64,000 nt of DNA from Streptomyces sp. NBC_00440 (GCF_036014215.1 NZ_CP107921.1:1621501-1685500); one strand, 5' to 3'. Shown: positions 54,702 through 62,642, numbered from the stretch's first letter. The notes: generated from the sequence alone by a model not told the origin. Translations and numbers: made by a program.

Positions 54702-56150
54702 GTGGCCACTGGCGGGTCGGGAGTGACGACATATCTGGAGCTGTCCCAGGAGGGCGCCGGAGCGCACAAGTTCTACGAAGTGACCGTGAACGGGACGACG
54801 GTGGCTGTGCGGTACGGCCGGATCGGTGCGGACGGCCAGCGCCAGGTCTCGACCTTCCCCACCGCGGCCAAGGCACAGGCGGCCGCGGCGAAGAAGGTGG
54901 GCGAGAAGGTCCGGAAGGGGTACGCCCCCGCGGTGCAGGGGCAGCGGGCGGCGCGGGCGGTGACCCGCCGTCAGGTGACCTCCGCCCCCTCGACAGCCCG
55001 GGCCACGGCGCCCGTCCTCTGGCGCTTCCGTACCGGCACTTCGGCGTTCGGGATCCATATCGACGAGGACCACTGCTGGGTGGGCAATCAGCGCGGCGAT
55101 GTGTACACGCTGGGCCACGACGGCGAAGTGCTGGCGCGCTTCTCGCTGCCCGACGGGGTCAAGTGCCTGGTCGCCGACGACTTCTGGATCTACGCGGGCT
55201 GCGACGACGGCAAGGTGTACGACCTGTCGTCCAAGGTGCCGTTCGCCGCCTACGAGATCGCGGAGGACGTGGACATCTTCTGGCTGGACATCCACGAGGG
55301 CGTGCTGAACGTGTCGGACCACAACGGCGGTCTCACCGTCATCGACCACGAGGACGAGTTCCAGTGGTCGCGCCGTTCCAAGGGCAACAACGCCTGGATG
55401 GTGCGGGCCGACGACCACGCGGTCTACCACGGGCACACGCACGGCGTGACGGCGTACGCGGCCGACGGCAGCGGCGAGTTGTGGCACACGGACACCTTCG
55501 GCGGCGTGCTCTTCGGCTGGCAGGAGGAGACGTCGGTGTACGCGGGCACCGGCCGTCAGGTGGTCGAGCGGCTCTCCAAGGCGACCGGCCGGAGCGAAGC
55601 GCGGTACCAGTGCGACGCGGCCGTGTACTCGTGTGCGACATCCGCCGACGGTGAGTATGTCTTCGCGGGCGACCTGGCCTCGTCGGTCTACTGCTTCACC
55701 TCGGACGGCACCCGGCTGTGGAAGCTGGGAACGGGCGGCGGTTCGGCGCTCTCCATGCAGTACCACGACGAGAAGCTCTATGTCGTGACCACCGACGGCT
55801 CGCTGGCCTGCATCGACGCGAGTGAGGCGGCGATCACCGCGGCGCAGGGCGGAAGCCTGCCGGTCGCCGTGGATGTCAAGCAGGCCGCGGCGCTGCCCAC
55901 CTACACTCCGACGGCGGACGTGGCCACGGTGAGCGCGCTCCCCGCCCCGGGCGCCGGGATCGTCGTGGAGTGCGTCCAGGTCGGGGGCCGGCTGCGGGTC
56001 CAGGTGGTGTCGGACGGCTATGAGCCGACCTGGCACGTGCAGTTCCCCCGGGGGATACGGCAGCCGGGCGCGCGTTATGTGGTGGACGCCCTGCACTCCT
56101 CGTCGGGCGGCTTCTACCGGGTGCGGGGCGAGATAAAGCGCCTGGTCTAG
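54702..56150 (+). CDS. WGR domain fused to a PQQ-like beta-propeller
   Basis: A 482-residue protein. Residues about 10-75 form a WGR domain (HKFYEVTVNGTTVAVRYGRIGADGQ, then FPTAAKAQAAAAKKVGEKV), known from PARPs and some nucleic-acid-related bacterial proteins. After a basic linker, residues 100-400 contain seven to eight propeller repeats (WVGNQRGDVYTLGHDGEVLARF, YVFAGDLASSVYCFTSDGTRLWKL). A last small domain carries GIVVECVQVGGRLRVQVVSDGY. GTG 54702 follows GGGGAGGGG. No signal peptide is seen, so it is cytosolic. The pairing suggests damage or nucleic-acid sensing with a protein or ligand platform, but function is not known. Confidence 0.85.
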   Translation: MATGGSGVTTYLELSQEGAGAHKFYEVTVNGTTVAVRYGRIGADGQRQVSTFPTAAKAQAAAAKKVGEKVRKGYAPAVQGQRAARAVTRRQVTSAPSTARATAPVLWRFRTGTSAFGIHIDEDHCWVGNQRGDVYTLGHDGEVLARFSLPDGVKCLVADDFWIYAGCDDGKVYDLSSKVPFAAYEIAEDVDIFWLDIHEGVLNVSDHNGGLTVIDHEDEFQWSRRSKGNNAWMVRADDHAVYHGHTHGVTAYAADGSGELWHTDTFGGVLFGWQEETSVYAGTGRQVVERLSKATGRSEARYQCDAAVYSCATSADGEYVFAGDLASSVYCFTSDGTRLWKLGTGGGSALSMQYHDEKLYVVTTDGSLACIDASEAAITAAQGGSLPVAVDVKQAAALPTYTPTADVATVSALPAPGAGIVVECVQVGGRLRVQVVSDGYEPTWHVQFPRGIRQPGARYVVDALHSSSGGFYRVRGEIKRLV

Positions 56151-56261
56151 GGACCTCGCGTGCAGGGATCTGCGTAGCCAGGATGACCTTCGTAGCCAAG
56201 TGCCCTCATGTCCAGGTGCCTTCATGGCCAGGGCCTTCCGTACCTGGTGAGGCTTTCCGGC

Positions 56262-56903
56262 TCAGGCCGGTGGCCCGCTCCAGGCGAGATGGCCGGGGTG
56301 ATCCGCCCGTACGACCACATCCGCGGTCTCCGCGGGAGCGACCTCTTCCTCGTACCGCTGGAAGGCGGACAGCGTCCACTGCTCGTCCGTACCGGTGCGG
56401 CGCTGGAGTGCGCCCGCCGAGAGCCGCAGATGAACGCTCAGGTCGAAGGGAAACCAGTGTCCGAACAGCAACGGCCCCTGCACGATGAGCACCCCGCCGT
56501 CCGGCAGCCGCTGATACGGACTGCGTGTGGCGCGGTCGGTCACCGGGTCCCAGAGGTCGGGCAGCACGCGTCCGCTGCCGCCCGCCTCCAGGGGGCCGAA
56601 GACCTCACGCCAGAGCGCGCCGGTGTCGAACCAATCGCTGTAGTACGTGTCGGGGTCACGTTTCCCGTACTCGTACCGGAGTGAGGCCGGGCGCAGGAAG
56701 CCCTGCGTACTGACCACATGGACGGACCGGCCGCGGGCCCGCAGCCCCTCGGCGATCGCGGTCGCCAGCTCTCCGGTGGGGGCGGCGGGCGCACCGTCCA
56801 CCGCGATCTTGGGCCAGGGACCGCCGTCCGCGGCCTTCAGTTCGTCGGCGCTCCGGGCCAGAGCGTCGGTCAGCCGTTCCCAGGAGATCGCTTCGAGTCG
56901 CAC
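56262..56903 (-). CDS. Uridine kinase-like protein with a degenerate P-loop
   Basis: A 213-residue protein of the P-loop nucleoside-kinase superfamily. The typical strand-loop-helix is KIAVDGAPAAPTGELATAIAEGL, but the GxxGxGKS/T lysine is missing. The rest is like uridine kinases: STQGFLRPASLRYEYGKRDPDTYYSDWFDTGALWREVFGPL, with the Asp-rich nucleoside region, and VLIVQGPLLFGHWFPFDLSVHLRLSAGALQRRT. GTG 56903 is used. Loss of the P-loop lysine suggests it does not phosphorylate uridine in the usual way. It is divergent from the NTF2-like gene, with 39 bp between starts. Confidence 0.75.
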   Translation of the reverse strand: MRLEAISWERLTDALARSADELKAADGGPWPKIAVDGAPAAPTGELATAIAEGLRARGRSVHVVSTQGFLRPASLRYEYGKRDPDTYYSDWFDTGALWREVFGPLEAGGSGRVLPDLWDPVTDRATRSPYQRLPDGGVLIVQGPLLFGHWFPFDLSVHLRLSAGALQRRTGTDEQWTLSAFQRYEEEVAPAETADVVVRADHPGHLAWSGPPA

Positions 56904-56929
56904 CCGTTCATCATCACCGAACCGGCCTC

Positions 56930-56935
56930 TACGAT
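56930..56935 (+). promoter_or_regulatory. -10 box TACGAT of a probable leaderless transcript
   Basis: TACGAT ends 7 nt before ATG 56943, without a ribosome site. Confidence 0.55.
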
Positions 56936-56942
56936 CGGCCGT

Positions 56943-57329
56943 ATGGATCTGGAATTCGCGCAGAAGTTCGCCGCGGAGTGGCGGGAGGACTGGAACTCGC
57001 ACGACTTGGAGCGCATTCTCGCGCACTACCACGAGGACGTGACCTTCAGTTCGCCGATGATCGAGCACTTCAACGGTGACGCGTCAGGAACGGTTCGTGG
57101 CAAGGACGAGCTGCGGGCGTACTGGCGGACGGGGCTCGCCCGTATCCCCGATCTGCACTTCGACGTCATGGACGTGCGGGCGGGGGTGGACTCGCTCGTG
57201 ATCGACTATCGGAACCAGATCGGAGGGCGGGTCTATGAGGTGCTGACGTTCCGGGACGGCCTGGTGATCGCGGGCTTCGGCGCGTACGGAACGGTCCTTG
57301 CCGTCGAAGAGCGCGGCGAGGAGGAGTAG
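56943..57329 (+). CDS. NTF2/SnoaL-like protein
   Basis: A 128-residue cone-shaped alpha+beta fold protein. The N-terminus FAQKFAAEWREDWNSHDLERILAHYHEDVTFSSPMIEHF is the SnoaL/NTF2 hallmark. VRGKDELRAYWRTGLARIPDLHFDVMDV and VYEVLTFRDGLVIAGFGAYGT follow. No cofactor motif is evident. Members serve as cyclases, isomerases or small-molecule binders, and many are of unknown use. ATG 56943 is preceded by TACGAT without a ribosome site. It is not in a biosynthetic cluster, so a metabolic function cannot be named. Confidence 0.85.
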   Translation: MDLEFAQKFAAEWREDWNSHDLERILAHYHEDVTFSSPMIEHFNGDASGTVRGKDELRAYWRTGLARIPDLHFDVMDVRAGVDSLVIDYRNQIGGRVYEVLTFRDGLVIAGFGAYGTVLAVEERGEEE

Positions 57330-57397
57330 AGGAGGGGGACGGGGAACGGAGAGGGGAACAGTGGGGGCAGCGGGAAGCCAGCACGGTGGCATGGAGC

Positions 57398-57428
57398 GGG
57401 CCCGGAGGTATGTCCAACCCCCGGGCCC
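57398..57428. terminator. Hairpin downstream of the Y RNA-like element
   Basis: GGGCCCGG (57398-57405) and CCGGGCCC (57421-57428) are exact inverted 8-mers. It is about 24 bp past the last structured helix of the RNA on the minus strand and about 70 bp past the NTF2-like stop on the plus strand. Confidence 0.65.
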
Positions 57429-57449
57429 TGATGATGCCGCCCCACTGCA

Positions 57450-57590
57450 CACGCCGGCTCGCTTGAGGGCACAGGTCAGCTGTTACGTCGTCGCGCTCTG
57501 CCATTGAGCTACCGCCCCAGGGAGAGGGGCGGGCCGGGGTCGAACCGGCAACCGACGACCAAGCCCGTGCCCGGTCGGACCGGCGATGAG
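57450..57590 (-). ncRNA. Y RNA-like (YrlA-type) RNA with a circularly permuted tRNA module
   Basis: Read on the minus strand, the order is: T-arm, acceptor 3' strand, 6-nt linker, acceptor 5' strand, D-arm. All stems are exact. Acceptor: GGGGCGG (57512-57518) with CCGCCCC (57526-57532). D-stem: GCTC/GAGC around AATGGCA. T-stem: GCCGG/CCGGC around TTCGACC. At the anticodon position, CGACGAC (57487-57493) pairs with GTCGTCG (57553-57559). Further out, GTGCCC pairs with GGGCAC (57467-57472, 57567-57572) and GCCGGCG with CGCCGGT (57452-57458, 57579-57585, one G-U). No anticodon loop exists. This is the fold of bacterial Y RNAs that mimic tRNA. The leading strand has GGTCCGA, like the Ro60-binding motif of animal Y RNAs. 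Exact ends are unknown. Confidence 0.75.
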
Positions 57591-57687
57591 CGGCGAATGC
57601 TGAGTCTGGAGCGAGAGTCTGAGATGGGACGCGGCTCATGCCGCTGCATCACGACGAACTTCAGTTTCAGCTTGCGCTCCTCGCGCA

Positions 57688-57714
57688 CCCCGGGCCGCAC
57701 TGAGGCGGCCGGGG
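57688..57714 (-). terminator. Hairpin after the DUF7873-like gene
   Basis: CCCCGGGCCGC (57688-57698) and GCGGCCGGGG (57705-57714) pair with one bulge around a 6-nt loop. It is 12 bp past the gene stop. It separates the protein gene from the Y RNA-like element, so the RNA may have its own promoter at about 57600-57690. Confidence 0.6.
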
Positions 57715-57725
57715 AGTCTGTGACG

Positions 57726-58469
57726 CTACCCCTGCCCGTCCCCGAAGAGGTAGCCGAATACCGCATCGCCCACGTGCTCGTCGGTGACGTCGGCGCTGTT
57801 CGCGTCCTCGCGTGCGAACTTCACCGCCTGCTGAAGCTTCTCGATCCGGCCCACCAGCTCATTGACCCGGCGGGCGGGCAGCGCACCGGAGAACTTCACT
57901 GTGGTCCAGTAACCGACCGGCACATCCTCGTAATACACCTCGACCTGCGCCGGATGGTTTTCGGTCGCCTCGGCCTTGACGTGGTTGCGGGGCACTTTCC
58001 TCGTACGGACCGTGCGCACCGGCTCGGTCTTCCATGCGTCGGTCGACGGGTCCTGCACCCAGAATTCGGATGCGTCGAGAATCGGCAGCTTCCGTGCGAA
58101 GGAATGGAGATCGGTGAGCTGTTTCTCCAGGAAAAGCAGATAGGAGACCGGCACGGCGGTGAGCAGCACGCGTCCGTCGACCTTCACATCGGCGCGGGCG
58201 GAGCAGTTCGCCCAGTCCTTGGTGGCGGTGACATCGAAGAGCCTGGTCAGGGTGGCGGCGGTGTCCCGCAGCACGTCCTCGGCCTGCACCTGTACCCGCG
58301 TGGACTCGGGCGGCAACTGCTCGCCCTCCTCGTCCTTCGGCTGGTAGGTGCGGGAAATTCCCGACAGCAGGACCGGCTTCTGCAGTCCCTGCTGGGTCGC
58401 GGTGAGGTCCTGGTGGGACTTTGACTTGATTCCCTTTTCGACTGCGATGATCTGATTGAGTTTCGCCAC
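57726..58469 (-). CDS. DUF7873-like conserved actinobacterial protein
   Basis: A 247-residue soluble protein of unknown function. The N-terminus MAKLNQIIAVEKGIKSKSHQDLTATQQGLQKP is followed by GISRTYQPKDEEGEQLPPES and then TLTRLFDVTATKDWANCSARADVKVDGRVLL. KTEPVRTVRTRKVPRNHVKAEATENHPAQVEVYYEDVPVGYWTTVKF comes next, and a C-terminal helical bundle ends in GDAVFGYLFGDGQG. I recall this family from actinobacteria and actinophages. No catalytic motif is clear. GTG 58469 is preceded by TACGTT with no ribosome site. It lies upstream of the Y RNA-like element on the same strand, separated by a hairpin. Confidence 0.75.
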   Translation of the reverse strand: MAKLNQIIAVEKGIKSKSHQDLTATQQGLQKPVLLSGISRTYQPKDEEGEQLPPESTRVQVQAEDVLRDTAATLTRLFDVTATKDWANCSARADVKVDGRVLLTAVPVSYLLFLEKQLTDLHSFARKLPILDASEFWVQDPSTDAWKTEPVRTVRTRKVPRNHVKAEATENHPAQVEVYYEDVPVGYWTTVKFSGALPARRVNELVGRIEKLQQAVKFAREDANSADVTDEHVGDAVFGYLFGDGQG

Positions 58470-58475
58470 GGATGG

Positions 58476-58481
58476 AACGTA
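58476..58481 (-). promoter_or_regulatory. -10 box TACGTT of a probable leaderless transcript
   Basis: On the minus strand TACGTT ends 6 nt before GTG 58469. The intervening CCATCC cannot act as a ribosome site. Confidence 0.5.
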
Positions 58482-58681
58482 TCAGCGACAACTCCCGTAG
58501 ATCCAGGGATTATTGCTGCCGGAGTTCAGGGGGGCTGCCGCAGTTCAGGGGGAGAGGAACGGCAGTGGCACCCCCGGTAGGATCTCGGCATGCCACTGCC
58601 CAAGCCATCACCTACACCAGAGAATGGCAAAAACGCCATATCTGGCAGTACCCCGCGGACTAGGATGAACAATCCAATAGC

Positions 58682-58786
58682 GGGCAGCGGGCAGCGGGCA
58701 GCGGGCAGCGGGCAGCGGGCAGCGGGCAGCAGGCAGCAGGCAGCAGGCAGCAGGCAGCAGGCAGCAGGCAGCAGGCAGCGGGCAGC
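58682..58786. repeat. 7-bp tandem repeat (15 units) directly upstream of a gene
   Basis: Seven GGGCAGC units (58682-58730), seven AGGCAGC units (58731-58779) and one GGGCAGC unit (58780-58786) form a perfect 105-bp array. It ends 6 bp before ATG 58793. A unit of 7 bp changes the reading frame with each gain or loss. Confidence 0.97.
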
Positions 58787-58792
58787 AGCCGG

Positions 58793-60469
58793 ATGAACGG
58801 ATCGGGAAACCGTCAGAAGTCGGTCCTCTTCGCGGCGCGTTCGGCAACCGCCCTGCACCGGCTTCTCGACGTAGCGCCGGTCTTCGCCGGTGACAACCGG
58901 ATCGGCCGCCGCCGGTTCACTCTGGTCCCGGGCTCTGACTTCGGGGTCGACGCACTCGCCGCGATCGAGGCCGCGGATGCGCGCACCGTCCCCTGGGCGG
59001 AGGCCCTGCGGCAGCCGTACGACCTGATTGTCGCCGCCAGCCCCAAAGGCGATCTGGACCTGCTCACCGGACCGCTCGCCCTGCTCCCGCACGGAGCGGG
59101 CTTCAACAAGTCGCTCGCCGGGGAAGGATCCGCCGATTCGGCCTCCGGGCTCGATCCGGCGTGGCTGCTGCGCGACGGCCGGCCCCTTGCTGATCTGCAC
59201 GGGCTCGCCCACCCCGGCCAGGTCGCACGGCTCGCGGCCGGCTGCCCGGCGGCCGCCGCCCGCGCGAGCGTGGTCGGAGACCCCGTACTGGACCGTATGC
59301 TCGCATCGCTTCCGCGCCGTGACGCCTATCGCGCCTCTCTCGGGACCGGAGACCGCAGGCTCATCGCCCTCACCTCGACCTGGGGACCGGAGTCCCTGCT
59401 GGAGCGGCGGCCCGATCTGCCCACCGAGCTGGCCGAGCATCTTGACTGCGACGCCTACCAGTTGGCGCTGATCGTGCATCCGAACGAGCACAGCAGGACG
59501 GGCTCGTACGACCTGCGGCAGGCCCTCTCCCCCGCTCTCGCGTCAGGGCTGCTCCTGCCGCGGCCGTACGAGGAGTGGGCCTCGGTCCTCGTGGCGGCCG
59601 ACGGCGTCATCACCGACCACGGCTCGACTGCGCTGTACGCGGCGGCCCTCGGCATCCCGATGGCAGCGGGATGCGACGGCGGCAGCGAACTCATCCCCGG
59701 CACACCGATGGCCGAACTCCTCTCCCGGGTAACGGTCCTGGACACGGCGGCAGACCTGGAACCGGCGCTGGCAGCCCACTCGCCGCAAGCGGTCCGCGCC
59801 CTGGCCGCACCGGCCTTCGCCGAACAGGGCAGGGCCCTGGACCGACTGCGTACCGAGCTCTACGCGCTGTTGGCCATCGCTCCCCCGACGGCCGCTATCA
59901 GCGCCCGCCCTCTTCCGCCGCCCGCTCCTGCCCCGAGCACCCCGACAGCCTTCGCCGTGCAAACGGAGATCCACGGGGCGGAGATCCGTATCGAACGCCG
60001 TCCCGCCCCCGCCGAACTCCCGGCCCATCACCTCGCGGTGGAACTGGAACGCGCCACCGCCCCCCTGTCCCAGAGCGCGGCACTGCTCTTCCGCCGCCGT
60101 ACCCGGCCCGACCGGACCGCGCCGCACTCCGTCACCTGGACGGCAGCCGGCTGGACCGCACATACGCTCGCGGACCACCCGGGGCGCCGTACCGCCGCCG
60201 TCGAACTCTCCGGCTCCCGCTGGCTGCTCCGCAGGGCGCAGACTCCTCTGCTCACCGTCCGCGTCGAGGGATCCTCCGACGAAGGGACGGTCGTACGGAC
60301 CGATCCGGCCGCCGTTCTCTCCGGTGTGCACGCCTGGCTCACCGACAATCCGTACCCCGACAACCCGCAACCCGGCGCTCCGGTCACCCTGCACTGCGAA
60401 GTGGCGGGCCGGACGTACCGTGCACATCTGGCTCCCGCCGCCGACGACGAGGCCGCGCACGAGCTGTAG
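58793..60469 (+). CDS. GT-B/CDP-glycerol transferase-like protein of unknown function
   Basis: A 558-residue protein. Residues 1-390 fit a GT-B fold: KSVLFAARSATALHRLLDVAPVF at the N-terminus, and ALIVHPNEHSRTGSYDLRQALSPALASGLLLPRPYEEWASVLVAADGVITDHGSTALYAAALGIPMAAG, which matches the donor-site motif of CDP-glycerol glycerophosphotransferases. Residues 390-558 are a Pro/Ala-rich linker and a beta-rich tail without a known match. Similar proteins are sometimes annotated as translation initiation factor 2, which the sequence does not support. ATG 58793 follows the 7-bp repeat, with no good ribosome site. The upstream frame ends with TGA overlapping this ATG. Confidence 0.7.
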   Translation: MNGSGNRQKSVLFAARSATALHRLLDVAPVFAGDNRIGRRRFTLVPGSDFGVDALAAIEAADARTVPWAEALRQPYDLIVAASPKGDLDLLTGPLALLPHGAGFNKSLAGEGSADSASGLDPAWLLRDGRPLADLHGLAHPGQVARLAAGCPAAAARASVVGDPVLDRMLASLPRRDAYRASLGTGDRRLIALTSTWGPESLLERRPDLPTELAEHLDCDAYQLALIVHPNEHSRTGSYDLRQALSPALASGLLLPRPYEEWASVLVAADGVITDHGSTALYAAALGIPMAAGCDGGSELIPGTPMAELLSRVTVLDTAADLEPALAAHSPQAVRALAAPAFAEQGRALDRLRTELYALLAIAPPTAAISARPLPPPAPAPSTPTAFAVQTEIHGAEIRIERRPAPAELPAHHLAVELERATAPLSQSAALLFRRRTRPDRTAPHSVTWTAAGWTAHTLADHPGRRTAAVELSGSRWLLRRAQTPLLTVRVEGSSDEGTVVRTDPAAVLSGVHAWLTDNPYPDNPQPGAPVTLHCEVAGRTYRAHLAPAADDEAAHEL

Positions 60470-60494
60470 CCGCCACGCATCAGGCACGTGCGGA

Positions 60495-62630
60495 TCAGGA
60501 CGGGCCGCCCGCGCCGGTGTCCGGGAGACCGCCCTCCCGTTCGCGGATCGCCCGGGCCGACGCCCGGTGCGCCGAGGCCGCCTCCTCGTCGCCGCAGTCC
60601 GCCGCCAACGAGCCGAGCGCCTCCAGGACCCGCACCTCGTCCCGCCCGGAGCCACGCTCACGGGCCCCGTCCAGAGCGGCCGCGTAGAGTGCGGCGGCCT
60701 CCTCCCGGCGGGCGAGCCCCTGCAGCACCCGGCCCAGCTCGAAGCCGGTCCTGGCGGTCATCCGTTCGCGCTCCTGCTCCCGGGCCATCTCGTGGGCGCG
60801 TGCCAACAGCGTTGCCGCCCGGTCCGGTTCGCCCAGAGCCGCGGCGGCCTGGCCCAGCAGGTGGGTCTGGAGCAGTACCCCGTAGGGGTTGCCGATCCGG
60901 GTGTGGATCTGCCGGGACTCCTCGAAGTCCGGTACGGCGCTCGCCCAGTCCCCCTGTTCGGAGCGGGCCCGGCCGCGGAACTCCAGCGCGGACGCCCACA
61001 GTTTCAGCTCGCCGTCCGCCGGGGCTCCGCCGAGCAGCCGGGCGCCGCCCACTGCGAGCCCCACCTCGGTCTCCGCCTCCTCGTACCGCTTCTGTTCCCA
61101 CAGCGGGCGGGCCAGTTGGCAGCGCATCCGCACCAGGGCGGCGATGTGCCCCGCACGCTGGGCGGCGTCCCGGCCCGTGCGGAAGGCCTCGGTCACCTCG
61201 CCGTAGTGCGCATGGTCGAGAAAATGCGTCCACAAGGGTTCGCAGAGCGCCCAGGCCTCGGTGTCCATGCCGTACGCGTAGGCCGCACGGACGCATCCGT
61301 ACAGTGCGAGGTGCTCGCCCTCCAGCCACCGCAGGGCGCCCAGCTTGCCCGCCGCGAACTCCACATCCGGTGCTCCCTCGACGGCGGGCATCGCGTCGGC
61401 GAACTTCATGCGCGGTCCGGCGGCCAGCGCGTCCGCCCGCTGGGCCTGGCGCAGATACCAGCGGATCACCCGCCCGCGTGCCTCAGCGGCCTCGGTCTCC
61501 CCGCCGTGACGCCGTGCGCAGCGCACTGCATGGGCCCGGAGCAGATCGTGCATCGCCGGGCGGCCGCCCCGCCCTGACAGCAGCAGACTGGCCCGCTCCA
61601 GCTCTTCCAGAGCGTCATCGGCGGCGTCCGCGCCCTCGCCGAACAGTGCGGTAACAGCCTCCGGCAGGAGATACGGGCCGGGGTGCACCGCGAGCAGCCG
61701 GTACAGCCGGGCGGCATCCGGTCCGAGGTCTCCGTATGCCGCGTCCCAGACAGCTTCGACCAAGGGGAGGCCCCTCTCCGCCAGCTCGTCGGTCAGCTGA
61801 GCGACCAGCCGCATCAGTGTCCTCCTGCGGTGCTTGCGCAGCCACTCGCCCGCGACCTCCAGCGCGGCGGGCAGGCCGCCGCACGCCCTGGCCAGGGCCT
61901 CGGCTGCCGCGGGTTCGGTGGAGAAGCGCGGATCGTCGGCGATGGCGCGCAGCAGCTGCGCCGCGTGCTCGTCTCCGAGCGGGCCCAGCGGAATCTCCAG
62001 ATCGGCGCCGCCCTTCAGGTCGTCCAGCCGGCCCTGGCCGATGGCGATCACGACGGAGTCCGCCGATGCGGGCATCAGCTGCTCCAGCTCAAGCCCGAAC
62101 CTGACGTTGTCGACCACGAGGACCAGGCGTCTGCCCTGAGTGCGGGCCCAGTACTGCCGACGGCGCCCGGCGTACGCCGGTTCCACCCAGTCCGGCCGCA
62201 CGCCCAGCGAGCGGAGCAGCTCTCCCAGGACCTCGGCTGTCTCGACGCCGCCGTCCCGGCGGTGGTCGTCGAGGTCGACGAACCGCAGGGCATCAGGAAA
62301 TTCCTCGGCCAGCCCCCGCGCGAGCCGCACCCCGAGCGCTGTCTTACCGACGCCGCGCAGCCCATGGACCGCTACGACGAGCGGCCGCTCCGCAGCAACT
62401 CCGCCGACGGCTCGGCCCGTTCCTCTGTGTTCCTGAACCACCCTGGCCACAGAGGCCTGTTCGGTGTCCCGGTCGACGAAGTGCGCCGCGCCGGGCGGCA
62501 GCTGGAACGCGGTGATCTCAGGACCTGTATCCGCACTCTGATGAAAGTGGACCTCCCCCACGCTTCCGGCCTGCACGACCGTCCCCACTCGGGCCTGCCC
62601 GCTCACGCTGTTCCGCGTCTCTTCGACCAC
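60495..62630 (-). CDS. NB-ARC (STAND) NTPase with TPR repeats
   Basis: A 711-residue signal-transducing ATPase. The N-terminal 30 residues carry a glycine-rich motif (SVSGQARVGTVVQAGSVG, then EVHFH) seen at the start of many actinobacterial STAND proteins. Walker A is VHGLRGVGKTALG (residues 89-101). Walker B is RRLVLVVDNV, and the GLPL-like motif is ACGGLPAALEVAGEWL. A winged-helix region is followed by about six TPR-like repeats (WASALEFRGRARSEQGDWASAVPDFEES). GTG 62630 has TAGAGT 6 nt upstream. STAND proteins serve in regulation and in anti-phage defence; there is no obvious effector domain here, so a partner may carry it. Confidence 0.88.
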   Translation of the reverse strand: MVEETRNSVSGQARVGTVVQAGSVGEVHFHQSADTGPEITAFQLPPGAAHFVDRDTEQASVARVVQEHRGTGRAVGGVAAERPLVVAVHGLRGVGKTALGVRLARGLAEEFPDALRFVDLDDHRRDGGVETAEVLGELLRSLGVRPDWVEPAYAGRRRQYWARTQGRRLVLVVDNVRFGLELEQLMPASADSVVIAIGQGRLDDLKGGADLEIPLGPLGDEHAAQLLRAIADDPRFSTEPAAAEALARACGGLPAALEVAGEWLRKHRRRTLMRLVAQLTDELAERGLPLVEAVWDAAYGDLGPDAARLYRLLAVHPGPYLLPEAVTALFGEGADAADDALEELERASLLLSGRGGRPAMHDLLRAHAVRCARRHGGETEAAEARGRVIRWYLRQAQRADALAAGPRMKFADAMPAVEGAPDVEFAAGKLGALRWLEGEHLALYGCVRAAYAYGMDTEAWALCEPLWTHFLDHAHYGEVTEAFRTGRDAAQRAGHIAALVRMRCQLARPLWEQKRYEEAETEVGLAVGGARLLGGAPADGELKLWASALEFRGRARSEQGDWASAVPDFEESRQIHTRIGNPYGVLLQTHLLGQAAAALGEPDRAATLLARAHEMAREQERERMTARTGFELGRVLQGLARREEAAALYAAALDGARERGSGRDEVRVLEALGSLAADCGDEEAASAHRASARAIREREGGLPDTGAGGPS

Positions 62631-62636
62631 GTGTCA

Positions 62637-62642
62637 ACTCTA
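62637..62642 (-). promoter_or_regulatory. -10 box TAGAGT of a probable leaderless STAND transcript
   Basis: On the minus strand TAGAGT ends 6 nt before GTG 62630. The gap TGACAC is not a ribosome site. Confidence 0.45.

Noticed and set aside
56943..57329. Part of a polyketide biosynthetic cluster (SnoaL-like gene)
   Set aside because: No synthase, carrier protein or tailoring genes lie nearby; the fold is common outside such clusters.
57450..57590. A normal tRNA gene or tmRNA
   Set aside because: The halves are in reverse order and no anticodon loop exists. The D-arm is canonical, unlike tmRNA, and there is no tag-peptide frame or tmRNA P2/pseudoknot region.
57437..57600. A permuted group I intron interrupting a tRNA
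   Set aside because: The flanks lack recognisable P, Q, R and S core elements and the A-rich junctions of group I introns. The flanking sequence pairs into a plain long stem instead.
58682..58786. CRISPR or origin iterons
   Set aside because: The 7-bp units are perfect head-to-tail copies with no spacers, and no replication gene is adjacent.
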